From NCBI GenBank assembly GCA_900543715.1, contig UQSX01000061.1:1-17314 (forward strand): a DNA stretch of 17,314 bases, given 5' to 3'. Position 1 is the first letter of the stretch. Each line of letters begins with the position of its first letter. Both the position numbers and the translations under genes were made by a program. Below the pieces are notes generated by a model that worked only from the letters and a program-made list of their open reading frames with translations, did no database searches and was not told the origin of the DNA. This stretch comes from an uncultured Blautia sp. Its GTDB lineage: Bacteria; Bacillota; Clostridia; Lachnospirales; Lachnospiraceae. Shown here piece by piece: positions 1 through 7,002 of the stretch.

Positions 1-350
1 ATTTTCCTTTTTACCTGAAATTTAAAGGCGGCAAAGGGATCGCTGCTTCGGTAGGCCTTCTTCTGGCTTTTGACTGGAGGCTCTTCCTGATCTGCACAGT
101 GGTTTTCTTTGTCCTGTTCTTCACCACCCATTACGTATCTTTGTGTTCTTTGGCCGGATATCTGTGCTTTGTGATCTTCCTTGTGATCTTCGGGCAGGCC
201 GGCATGTATCCCTGCAGCCAGCCGGTGCTGTATGAAATGTACGTGGTGGCTGTTCTTTTGATGGCTCTGGCTTACTGGAGGCACAGACAGAATATCGGCC
301 GCCTCCTGCATGGAAATGAAAACAAGATTTTTCTCAGTAAAAAGAGGTAA
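1..350 (+). CDS. plsY: Glycerol-3-phosphate acyltransferase PlsY, 3' part (5' end outside window)
   Basis: The reading frame is open from base 3 and gives about 115 C-terminal residues. PlsY is a membrane enzyme that transfers an acyl group from acyl-phosphate to glycerol-3-phosphate, the first acylation step of phospholipid synthesis. The visible part begins with the family's conserved glycine-rich motif (KFKGGKGIAAS, bases 21-53), which is part of the active site on the cytoplasmic face. Three strongly hydrophobic segments follow, then a basic tail (WRHRQNIGRLLHGNENK), which is the usual PlsY C-terminus. The stop codon lies 5 bases before the gpsA start. That pairing of plsY with gpsA is common in Firmicutes and is functionally sensible, because GpsA makes the PlsY substrate. 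Confidence 0.93.
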   Translation, partial: FPFYLKFKGGKGIAASVGLLLAFDWRLFLICTVVFFVLFFTTHYVSLCSLAGYLCFVIFLVIFGQAGMYPCSQPVLYEMYVVAVLLMALAYWRHRQNIGRLLHGNENKIFLSKKR

Positions 351-355
351 GATAT

Positions 356-1372
356 ATGGCGAATATTGGAATTATCGGTGCGGGAAGCTGGGGAACGGCA
401 CTTGGGATACTTCTGGTAAATAACGGACATAACACTATGCTCTGGTCACACAGACAGGCCCAGGCAGAAGAACTTGCAAAGACAAGAGAACACCGGGAGA
501 AGCTTCCGGGCGTTTATCTTCCGGAAGCCCTGGAGATCACCAATGATCTGGAGGAGACTCTGGTAGGAAAGGACATCCTGATCATGGCGGTTCCATCTGT
601 GGCGGTCCGACAGACTGCGAAAAATATAAAACCATACATTCGTTACGGTCAATTGATCGTAAATGTATCTAAAGGAATTGAAGAGGGTACATTGATGACC
701 CTCACAGATATCATTGAAGAAGAGATACCGGAAGCAGTTCCCTGCGTCCTTTCCGGACCCAGTCATGCAGAAGAGGTCAGCCGGGGACTTCCCACTACCT
801 GCGTGGCAGGAGCAAAAGAACGGAAAACTGCGGAATATATACAGAATATTTTCATGAGTCCTGTATTTCGGGCTTATATCAGTCCAGATGTGCTGGGCAT
901 CGAGCTTGGGGGGGCCTTGAAAAATGTGATTGCTCTGGCGGCGGGAGCAGCAGACGGATTGGGATATGGAGACAACACCAAAGCAGCACTGATCACCAGA
1001 GGAATCACGGAGATCACCAGGCTGGGAATGGCTATGGGAGCGAAAGCGGAGACATTCTATGGCCTTTCCGGTATTGGAGATCTTATCGTTACCTGTGCCA
1101 GCAAACACAGCCGGAACCGGAGAGCCGGAATCCTTCTGGGGCAGGGAAAAACCATGGAAGAAGCCATGAAAGAAGTGAAGATGGTGGTGGAAGGCGTGTA
1201 TTCTGCAAAAGCCGGATGGGAACTTTCCAAAAAGTATCAGGTGGAAATGCCTATCATCCAACAGGTGAACCAGGTCCTGTTCGAGGGAAAAGCCCCGGAT
1301 CTTGCTGTTCAGGATCTGATGCTCAGGGATAAAAAAATAGAATCCTGGGATGTCTCCTGGAAGTCCGAGTAA
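356..1372 (+). CDS. gpsA: NAD(P)-dependent glycerol-3-phosphate dehydrogenase
   Basis: Cytosolic enzyme that reduces dihydroxyacetone phosphate to sn-glycerol-3-phosphate for phospholipid synthesis. The 338-residue length is normal for the family. The N-terminal Rossmann fold shows GAGSWGTA (residues 8-15). The conserved SGPSHAEEV segment lies at 133-141, and the catalytic lysine is in GGALKNV (Lys189). The C-terminal helical domain includes the conserved GLSGIGDL-type stretch. The start ATG is preceded by AAAGAGGT, which overlaps the plsY stop codon, so the two genes are probably translationally coupled. It is the last plus-strand gene before a strong hairpin terminator and is not part of the acetogenesis operon. 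Confidence 0.97.
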   Translation: MANIGIIGAGSWGTALGILLVNNGHNTMLWSHRQAQAEELAKTREHREKLPGVYLPEALEITNDLEETLVGKDILIMAVPSVAVRQTAKNIKPYIRYGQLIVNVSKGIEEGTLMTLTDIIEEEIPEAVPCVLSGPSHAEEVSRGLPTTCVAGAKERKTAEYIQNIFMSPVFRAYISPDVLGIELGGALKNVIALAAGAADGLGYGDNTKAALITRGITEITRLGMAMGAKAETFYGLSGIGDLIVTCASKHSRNRRAGILLGQGKTMEEAMKEVKMVVEGVYSAKAGWELSKKYQVEMPIIQQVNQVLFEGKAPDLAVQDLMLRDKKIESWDVSWKSE

Positions 1373-1405
1373 ACCGGACCAAAGAAAATAAAAGCCTGCA
1401 TCAGG

Positions 1406-1471
1406 AAAGAGGCCTTTTCTCCCTGAAGGAAACCGGTGATACCGGTCCCTCAGAGAGAAAAGACCTCTTTT
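1406..1471. terminator. Bidirectional hairpin terminator between gpsA and the aldo/keto reductase gene
   Basis: A 21-base left arm (1406-1426) matches the reverse complement of the right arm (1450-1470) at 19 of 21 positions. A nested palindromic pair, ACCGGT-GAT-ACCGGT, lies at 1432-1446. In the minus-strand transcript both differences become G-U wobbles, so all 21 positions can pair; in the plus-strand transcript they are C-A mismatches. A short T-run (CTCTTTT) closes the plus-strand side. The location between convergent genes fits shared termination. Confidence 0.8.
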
Positions 1472-1541
1472 GCATACAGCAAAATACTATGTAGAGCCAG
1501 AGACCACTTTCTGTCTGTTTGTCAGAGGGCCTTTGAATCGG

Positions 1542-2378
1542 TTATAAGATATAAGGAACCATATCCTCAGGAACTCCGGCTACACGCTGCTGCATATCCA
1601 TAGCAGTTATGGCTGCCATCTCTTCTTCAGAGAGAACAAAATCGAAGATCTGGCTGTTTTCTTCCAGCCGTTCTTTATGCACTGACTTGGGGATTACGCC
1701 GATTCCCTGCTGGATGAGCCAGCGGAGTCCGACCTGGGCAGGACTTTTCTGATGACACTTGCCGATCTCGATCATCAGAGGACTCTTCAGATAAGCGCCT
1801 CTTGCCAAAGGTGCATAAGCCTGAAGTGCGATTCCTTTTTCCTCGCAATAAGTTTTCAGCTCAGGATGGTTGAACAGAGGGTGAAATTCCACCTGGTTTA
1901 CAGCGGGAACCACATCTGAAACTGTCCGCAGAAGCTCCAGGTCGGCGATGCTGAAATTAGACACGCCGATAGATTTTATTTTTCCATCTTTTCTCAGCTT
2001 TTCCATTGCTTTCCAGGTATTTCCGAAACAGCCAGGCACAGGCCAGTGGATCAGATACAGGTCTACATAGTCCAGTCCCAGGCGCTCCAGACTCCGGTTA
2101 AAACTGTCTTCGATATCCCCGATTCTCTGGGCGGTATTCCAAATTTTTGTAGTAACAAATAAATCTTCTCTCGGTATCGTAAGAGCCTGTATTCCTTTAC
2201 CGACTCCTTCTTCGTTTTTGTAGAAAGAAGCTGTATCAATCAAGTGGTAGCCAGAGGAAACAGCATCGGCTATGGCCTGTTTCAGTTCTCCGTCATCAGT
2301 AGCTTTGTAGACGCCAAGGCCTAACAACGGCATTTCTCTTCCGTCATTTAGATGAATCACATGTTCGCCAAAAGACAT
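1542..2378 (-). CDS. Aldo/keto reductase (AKR superfamily)
   Basis: A 278-residue cytosolic NAD(P)H-dependent carbonyl reductase of the (beta/alpha)8 aldo/keto reductase superfamily. The catalytic tetrad is readable: Asp48 and Tyr53 in DTASFYKNE, Lys78 in TTKIW, and His111 in LIHWP. The C-terminal cofactor loop carries IPKS (GVIPKSVHKERL), which binds the adenosine phosphate in this family. The length is normal for prokaryotic AKR5-like or 2,5-diketo-gluconate reductase-like members, but the substrate cannot be inferred. The start is supported by AAAAAGGAGG eight bases upstream and by an extended -10 promoter. It is transcribed away from the acetogenesis operon and has no obvious role in it. 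Confidence 0.93.
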   Translation of the reverse strand: MSFGEHVIHLNDGREMPLLGLGVYKATDDGELKQAIADAVSSGYHLIDTASFYKNEEGVGKGIQALTIPREDLFVTTKIWNTAQRIGDIEDSFNRSLERLGLDYVDLYLIHWPVPGCFGNTWKAMEKLRKDGKIKSIGVSNFSIADLELLRTVSDVVPAVNQVEFHPLFNHPELKTYCEEKGIALQAYAPLARGAYLKSPLMIEIGKCHQKSPAQVGLRWLIQQGIGVIPKSVHKERLEENSQIFDFVLSEEEMAAITAMDMQQRVAGVPEDMVPYIL

Positions 2379-2396
2379 ACACCAAACCTCCTTTTT

Positions 2397-2435
2397 ACAA
2401 TCTTAGATAGTATATCATGAAAATGTGAAGATTGT
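2397..2435. repeat. Inverted repeat spanning the aldo/keto reductase promoter
   Basis: ACAATCTT at 2397-2404 is the exact reverse complement of AAGATTGT at 2428-2435, with 23 bp between. One arm overlaps the -35 box and the other the expected transcription start, so it could be a repressor operator. An 8-bp perfect dyad in A+T-rich DNA can also arise by chance. Confidence 0.35.
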
Positions 2436-2438
2436 TAG
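2409..2438 (-). promoter_or_regulatory. Promoter of the aldo/keto reductase gene
   Basis: On the minus strand the -35 box is CTAACA (2433-2438, 4 of 6 consensus), the spacer is 18 bp, and the -10 box is TATACT (2409-2414). A TGA directly upstream of the -10 box makes an extended -10. Transcription would start near 2402 and give a leader of about 23 nt with a good ribosome binding site. Confidence 0.6.
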
Positions 2439-2656
2439 ACATAATTATTAAAATTCATAATTTGTTTCGAGTAACCATCCTTAGGAGGCCTGTAAAATCC
2501 ACATCCAGCATATTCCGCCTGCTCTAGCTGCATGGAAAATTTAAAAATCCACAAAAGAAAGGAGCTGGAGTTTCCGGGATTTCATAGAAATTACAAACCG
2601 TGAAAATGAAAGGAAATAACAGGGCGGAAAGCACTTAGAAAAATACATAAAATAGC
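2439..2656. other. Divergent intergenic stretch with no recognisable gene
   Basis: This A+T-rich region lies between the two divergent promoters. I find no coding frame with a plausible start, no tRNA and no riboswitch core that I recognise. A 10-base direct repeat (AAAATCCACA) occurs twice within about 65 bases. It is the likely place for upstream regulator binding to the acetogenesis operon, but no operator can be named. Confidence 0.4.
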
Positions 2657-2685
2657 TTGATAAAAGACAGGAAACCATGTATAAT
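2657..2685 (+). promoter_or_regulatory. Main promoter of the acetogenesis operon
   Basis: TTGATA (2657-2662) and a perfect TATAAT (2680-2685) are separated by exactly 17 bp, a near-consensus housekeeping sigma factor promoter. The predicted start is near 2692, which gives a leader of about 64 nt to the ATG at 2756. No gene lies between it and the first operon gene. Confidence 0.8.
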
Positions 2686-2755
2686 GAAGCTAATTGATAA
2701 ATAATTGTCATTCAGTGCGCCCAAATACAAAATAGGGCCTGGAAAGGATGGAAAA

Positions 2756-3070
2756 ATGCATTTAATCAAAGATGAAAATGGTAATGTGATCCCTCACGGA
2801 GGAGAAGCTCATCAGCATGAACATTGCGGAAGCTGCAGCGATAACTGCCAGGAAAACTGTTCCCAGGAAGTTGTGGCTCTTTTAAACTATATGCTTTCCC
2901 ACAACGAACATCATGCACAGGAACTGGATCAGATGGCAGAAAATCTGAAAAAGCTGGGCATGGAAGATGCGGCCAGGACAATTAAAGAAGGAGTGGCAGA
3001 TTTCCAGAAAGGAAATATGCGTCTTGGACTGGCTCTGACACTGGTAAAAGAACACTTAAAGGAGGTGTAG
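2756..3070 (+). CDS. Small His/Cys-rich putative nickel-binding protein, first gene of the operon
   Basis: A 104-residue soluble protein in two parts. Residues 14-35 form a metal-ligand-rich segment: His14, His19, His21, His23, Cys24, Cys27, Cys31 and Cys35 (HQHEHCGSC pattern). Residues 38-104 are predicted helical and contain a second His group (LSHNEHHAQEL, His49, His52, His53). I do not recognise a named family with certainty. The composition, and the position 3 bases before cooT and upstream of two nickel-insertase ATPases, suggest nickel storage or delivery to CODH/ACS. I chose the ATG at 2756 because GGAAAGGA lies 7 bases upstream. The frame also stays open to a TTG at 2705 (121 residues), but that codon follows directly on a stop codon, has no ribosome binding site, and would lie about 13 nt from the predicted transcription start. 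Confidence 0.75.
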   Translation: MHLIKDENGNVIPHGGEAHQHEHCGSCSDNCQENCSQEVVALLNYMLSHNEHHAQELDQMAENLKKLGMEDAARTIKEGVADFQKGNMRLGLALTLVKEHLKEV

Positions 3071-3073
3071 ATC

Positions 3074-3256
3074 ATGTGTCTTGCAACGGTTCAGAAAGAA
3101 AGTGACAATACCGTGATCCTGAAGATGGTCAGCCGTATCGATGTGGACGGGGAAAAAGTAATCCTCAGAGATATTATGGGAGAGACCAAAACTATCACAG
3201 GAAGAATCCTGATGGTGGATCTGGCAAACAGCATTGTGAAGCTGGACTGCGAATAA
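3074..3256 (+). CDS. cooT: CooT family nickel-binding protein
   Basis: A 60-residue protein starting MCLATV, the characteristic N-terminus of CooT. CooT is a small dimeric nickel-binding protein first described in the coo operon of Rhodospirillum rubrum, where Cys2 is central to Ni(II) binding. The rest is a small all-beta sequence (VILRDIMGETKTITGRILMVDL) that matches the family's size and pattern. AGGAGGTG overlaps the end of the preceding gene, and the start lies 3 bases after that gene's stop, so the two are probably translationally coupled. In this context it is probably an accessory factor for nickel supply to the AcsA C-cluster. The family assignment is from recognition of the sequence; its role here is inference. 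Confidence 0.85.
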   Translation: MCLATVQKESDNTVILKMVSRIDVDGEKVILRDIMGETKTITGRILMVDLANSIVKLDCE

Positions 3257-3263
3257 ACTAAGG

Positions 3264-3287
3264 TTTTAATGGGGAAACCCCTTAAAA
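3264..3287 (+). other. Intergenic hairpin between cooT and metF
   Basis: TTTTAA-T-GGGG and CCCC-TTAAAA form a stem of 10 base pairs with one bulged base and an AAA loop. It is followed by TAAAACAC rather than a T-run, so it is not a convincing terminator on the plus strand. It may be a processing or mRNA-stability element that separates the small nickel proteins from metF. Confidence 0.45.
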
Positions 3288-3316
3288 TAAAACACAATAT
3301 GCGGAGGTAAAGACCA

Positions 3317-4249
3317 ATGAAACTAGCAGAGGCTATGAAGGAGAAAATGCTCCTTTCCTTTGAGCTGTTTCCGCCGAAAACCGAGAAAGGTATGGAAAAC
3401 CTTCCGGGCACGATTGAACATTTGTGCAGATATAAGCCGGAATACATTTCCTGTACCTATGGAGCTGGAGGGGGGAACGTAGGAGCGAACAGGGAAGTCT
3501 GCCAGATGATAAAAAAAGCTGGCCCCATTCCTGTGACTCACTTCACGGTTATCCGTAACACAAAGGAGGGCATCAAAGAGCAGCTGGATCAGTATCTGGC
3601 AGAAGGCGTAGATCATATGCTTGCTCTCAGAGGAGATCTTCCTTTGGGTGAGACTACGACCTGCGGAGATTTCGATTATGCCACAGATCTTGTAAAATTT
3701 GTAAAAGATCAATATGGGGATAAGTTTGAGATTGCAGTAGCAGGTTCTCCGGAAGGGCATATCGCTTGCCGAAGTCTGGAAGCGGATATTTCCGTTTTGA
3801 GGCAAAAGCAGGATAACGGAGCTGACTATATTATGACTCAGCTCTGCTGGGACATGGAACAGTTTAAACGATGGCTGGACGCTATCCGCAAAGCGGGTGT
3901 GACCATGCCGGTGGATGTTGGGATCATGCCGATCCTGGATCAGGCTGCCACGATCAATATGGCGCTGTCCCGTAACGGATGTGTCATGGACCGAGAACTG
4001 TCCAGAATGATTTCCAGACACTGGCTGTTTCCAAATCCTTTTAATCCAAAGGATTCTGACGGCAAACCATTGGATATGTTCTACGATAAAAAGGTAAAAG
4101 AGTTTAAAGAAGAGGGTATCGAGTATACCGTCAGACAGATTGATGAATACCGGGCACTTGGTGTAAATGGTATCCATTTGTATGCGTTAAATAAGTGGAA
4201 AGACGTATCGGAGATTATTGAAAGATCCGGACTTAGGACACTTGTTTAA
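3317..4249 (+). CDS. metF: Methylenetetrahydrofolate reductase, MetF type
   Basis: Reduces 5,10-methylene-THF to 5-methyl-THF, the last folate-linked step of the methyl branch. It is a 310-residue FAD-dependent (beta/alpha)8 barrel. The conserved N-terminal motif SFELFPPKTEKG holds the catalytic glutamate (Glu16, matching the E of FEFFPP in Escherichia coli MetF). Also visible are the CTYGAGG strand, the folate-side stretch VTHFTVIRNTKEGI, ALRGDLP, the PEGH motif (AGSPEGHI) and a C-terminal GVNGIHLYALNK that is standard for the family. The ribosome binding site is GGAGGT. Many acetogens pair MetF with the small zinc/iron-sulfur subunit MetV, but no metV-like gene is present here. The flanking nickel genes and cooC show it belongs to acetogenesis rather than methionine synthesis. 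Confidence 0.95.
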   Translation: MKLAEAMKEKMLLSFELFPPKTEKGMENLPGTIEHLCRYKPEYISCTYGAGGGNVGANREVCQMIKKAGPIPVTHFTVIRNTKEGIKEQLDQYLAEGVDHMLALRGDLPLGETTTCGDFDYATDLVKFVKDQYGDKFEIAVAGSPEGHIACRSLEADISVLRQKQDNGADYIMTQLCWDMEQFKRWLDAIRKAGVTMPVDVGIMPILDQAATINMALSRNGCVMDRELSRMISRHWLFPNPFNPKDSDGKPLDMFYDKKVKEFKEEGIEYTVRQIDEYRALGVNGIHLYALNKWKDVSEIIERSGLRTLV

Positions 4250-4276
4250 AATTTAAATTCAGGAGGCGCCTGACAT

Positions 4277-5047
4277 ATGGCACATGTAATTGCAGTCGCA
4301 GGTAAAGGCGGCGTAGGTAAGACAACATTAACGGGACTGATCATACAGTATCTGGGAGAAAAAGGGAAGGGCCCGATTCTTGCTGTGGATGCGGATGCAA
4401 ATTCCAATCTGAACGAAGTCCTGGGTGTGAAAGTAGAAACCACACTGGGAGATATCCGAGAGGAAGTTGCAGGCGCAGAGATGGCTGCAAAGAACCCTAT
4501 TCCCTCAGGAGTGTCAAAGGCAGATTATATGGAGTTTAAGTTTGATGATGCTCTTGTGGAATCTGATGATTTCGATCTGCTGGTTATGGGGCGTACCCAG
4601 GGCAAAGGATGTTACTGCTTTGTCAATGGACTCCTTCAGGCACAGCTCCAGAGACTGGAGAAGAATTACCCCTACATTATTGTGGATAATGAGGCCGGTA
4701 TGGAGCATATCAGCAGAGGAGTGCTTCCGAATATGGAAACAGCCATTCTTGTCAGTGACTGTTCCAGAAGAGGAGTGCAGGCTGCTGGCAGAATTGCTCA
4801 GCTGATCAAGGAATGCAATATGCATCCCAAGCAGATAGGTCTGATTGTAAACCGGGCTCCCAATGGTGAGCTCAATGAAGGTACCAGAGATGAGATTGAA
4901 AAACAGGGCCTGCATCTTCTGGGAGTAGTACCACAAAATGAAACAGTCTATGATTATGACTGTGACGGCACGCCGACCGTTGACCTTCCCGAGGACTCGC
5001 CTGTAAAAATAGCCATTCGGGAAATTGTGGACAAATTAGAATTTTAA
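4277..5047 (+). CDS. cooC: CO dehydrogenase nickel-insertion ATPase CooC
   Basis: A 256-residue P-loop ATPase of the MinD/SIMIBI class that helps load nickel into the C-cluster of CO dehydrogenase. The deviant Walker A motif GKGGVGKT is at residues 9-16. The CooC-specific CxC metal-binding pair is Cys112 and Cys114 (GKGCYCFVN), placed at the dimer interface in known structures. The switch II region reads VDNEAGMEH. GGAGG is 10 bases upstream of the start. The gene lies 27 bases after metF and 28 bases before acsA. A second CooC-type ATPase lies after acsA; by position this first copy most likely serves AcsA and the second serves AcsB. Confidence 0.93.
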   Translation: MAHVIAVAGKGGVGKTTLTGLIIQYLGEKGKGPILAVDADANSNLNEVLGVKVETTLGDIREEVAGAEMAAKNPIPSGVSKADYMEFKFDDALVESDDFDLLVMGRTQGKGCYCFVNGLLQAQLQRLEKNYPYIIVDNEAGMEHISRGVLPNMETAILVSDCSRRGVQAAGRIAQLIKECNMHPKQIGLIVNRAPNGELNEGTRDEIEKQGLHLLGVVPQNETVYDYDCDGTPTVDLPEDSPVKIAIREIVDKLEF

Positions 5048-5075
5048 GAGAAGAGGCGACATAAAGGAGGATAAC

Positions 5076-6968
5076 ATGAGTGAATTCAGATTAACTACAG
5101 TAGAAGAATTTGAAGCTGCTACTGCGAGACTGTTGGAGACAGGTGCAAAAGTAGGCGCTGATTCCTGGCAGGCTCGTGTAAAGAACCAGACACCCCATTG
5201 TAAATTTGGAGAAGAAGGCGTTTGCTGCCGTATCTGTACAATGGGTCCATGCCGTATCACAAAGAAAGCCCCAAGAGGAATCTGCGGCTGTGATGTTCAC
5301 GGCATCGTAGGACGTAATTATCTGAAGTTTACAGCAGGCGGAGCTGCTACCCATTCCGATCACGGACGTGAGATCTGCCACACTCTTTATGCTTCAGCTG
5401 CAGACGGATGCTATAAAGTAAAAGATCCGGAAAAACTGATCCGCATTGCAAAAGAGTGGGGAATTGAGACAGAGGGAAAAGACATTTATGATCTGGCTCA
5501 TGAGGTAGCTTATGAAGGCCTTATGGAATACGGAAAGCCTTTCGGAACTCAGAGATTCTTAAAGAGAGCTCCGGAATCCCAGCAGAAACTGTGGGAGGAA
5601 AATGAACTGGCACCTCGGGCCATTGACCGAGAGGTATCATGTTCTTTACATATGTCTCATATGGGCTGCTCATCCAAACCGGAAGCTCTGGTAAAACAGG
5701 CGATCCGTGCAGGACTTTCTGACGGATGGGGCGGTTCCATGATGGGAACAGAATTTTCTGACGTGCTTTTCGGTACACCAAAGCCAGTTGAAACAGAGGC
5801 AAACCTTGGTGTTATGGTTGAGGAAAATGTAAACATCGTTGTTCACGGGCATGATCCCAGCCTTTCCGAGATGATCTGCGAAGTGGCAGACAGCCCTGAA
5901 ATGGTTGCTTATGCAAAAGAAATGGGAGCAAAAGGAATTACTATTTCTGGTGTATGCTGTACTTCCAACGAAGTTGCAATGCGCCGTGGAATTCCAATGG
6001 CAGGTAACTTCCTGCAGCAGGAAAATGTAGTACTTACAGGTGCCTGCGAAGCCATTGTAGTTGACGTACAGTGTATCTTCCCAGCATTAGGACCTTTAAG
6101 CAAATGTTTCCATACCAAGTTCATCACAACATCTCCGATCGCACAGATGCCGGATTCTGAGTTTATCCGCTTTGATGCCCATTCCGCACTGGAAAAAGCA
6201 ACTCAGATTGTGAAGCTGGCCATCGAGAATTTCAAGAACAGAAAACCTGAACTGGTATATATCCCGCAGATGAAACAGAAAGCAACTGTAGGATATTCTA
6301 CAGAAGCTATCGTAAAAGCTCTGGACGGCGTTGCCAATACACAGGTTGACGAACTCGGAACCACAAAACCACTGCTTCAGTGTATTACCTCTGGTGTATT
6401 AAGAGGAGCTGTAGCTATGGTTGGATGTAATAACCCGAAGGTACGTCCTGACCTGGCGCACATCGAGCTGATGAAGAAGATGCTGGCAAATGATATCATC
6501 GTTATCGCTTCCGGCTGTTCCGCACAGGCGGCTGCAAAAGCCGGCCTTATGGATAAGGCTGCCAAGGATGTCTGCGGCGATGGTCTGAAGAGAGTCTGCG
6601 AGCTGGCTGACATTCCTCCGGTTCTTCATATGGGATCCTGTGTAGATATTTCCCGTATGCTGGTTCTGGCTGCTACCCTTGCAAAAGATGCAGGCCTTCA
6701 TATTTCACAGCTGCCGGTTGTTGGCTGTGCTCCGGAATGGATGTCTGAAAAGGCAGTATCTATCGGAAACTACGTTATCGGTTCCGGTATTGATACTTTC
6801 CTGGGTGTTGATCCATACGCTTCAGGTTCCAGCGAAATGGTTGAAATCCTGACAAACGGCACCAGACAGTGGTGTGAAGCAGCATTTACTGTAGAGAAAG
6901 ACATTGATAAATTAGGCGATGCCATGATGGCAAGGATCGAAGAAAAGAGAGCTGCCCTGGGCATCTGA
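5076..6968 (+). CDS. acsA: Anaerobic carbon monoxide dehydrogenase catalytic subunit
   Basis: Reversible Ni-Fe CO dehydrogenase that makes CO from CO2 for acetyl-CoA synthase. The 630 residues fit the CooS/AcsA family (about 620-680). The N-terminal D- and B-cluster cysteines are Cys42, Cys50, Cys51, Cys54, Cys59 and Cys70. The C-cluster ligand set is complete: the His in VVHGHDP (257-259), GVCC (294-295), Cys333, Cys451 (VGCNN), Cys481 (SGCSA) and Cys522 (GSCVD). A strong AAAGGAGG precedes the ATG. Placement between cooC and the acsF-acsB pair makes it the AcsA subunit of a bifunctional CODH/ACS rather than a stand-alone CooS. That inference is strong but rests on context, because the two types share all cluster motifs. 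Confidence 0.97.
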   Translation: MSEFRLTTVEEFEAATARLLETGAKVGADSWQARVKNQTPHCKFGEEGVCCRICTMGPCRITKKAPRGICGCDVHGIVGRNYLKFTAGGAATHSDHGREICHTLYASAADGCYKVKDPEKLIRIAKEWGIETEGKDIYDLAHEVAYEGLMEYGKPFGTQRFLKRAPESQQKLWEENELAPRAIDREVSCSLHMSHMGCSSKPEALVKQAIRAGLSDGWGGSMMGTEFSDVLFGTPKPVETEANLGVMVEENVNIVVHGHDPSLSEMICEVADSPEMVAYAKEMGAKGITISGVCCTSNEVAMRRGIPMAGNFLQQENVVLTGACEAIVVDVQCIFPALGPLSKCFHTKFITTSPIAQMPDSEFIRFDAHSALEKATQIVKLAIENFKNRKPELVYIPQMKQKATVGYSTEAIVKALDGVANTQVDELGTTKPLLQCITSGVLRGAVAMVGCNNPKVRPDLAHIELMKKMLANDIIVIASGCSAQAAAKAGLMDKAAKDVCGDGLKRVCELADIPPVLHMGSCVDISRMLVLAATLAKDAGLHISQLPVVGCAPEWMSEKAVSIGNYVIGSGIDTFLGVDPYASGSSEMVEILTNGTRQWCEAAFTVEKDIDKLGDAMMARIEEKRAALGI

Positions 6969-7002
6969 TAATTCTGAAACATAACTAGGAAAGGTGAATG
7001 AC

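Noticed and set aside
446..1261. Long minus-strand open frame (271 codons) opposite gpsA
   Set aside because: It lies wholly within gpsA on the other strand, has a Cys/His/Phe-rich composition typical of antisense reading, and has no ribosome binding site or recognisable motif.
2705..2755. TTG start giving a 121-residue form of the His/Cys-rich protein
   Set aside because: The TTG follows directly on an in-frame stop, lacks a ribosome binding site and lies about 13 nt after the predicted transcription start; the ATG at 2756 has a well-spaced GGAAAGGA.
6994..7002. GTG start three codons upstream in acsF
   Set aside because: The GTG overlaps the AGGAAAGG that serves as ribosome binding site for the ATG at 7003, which also gives the usual MKIAVTGKGG N-terminus.
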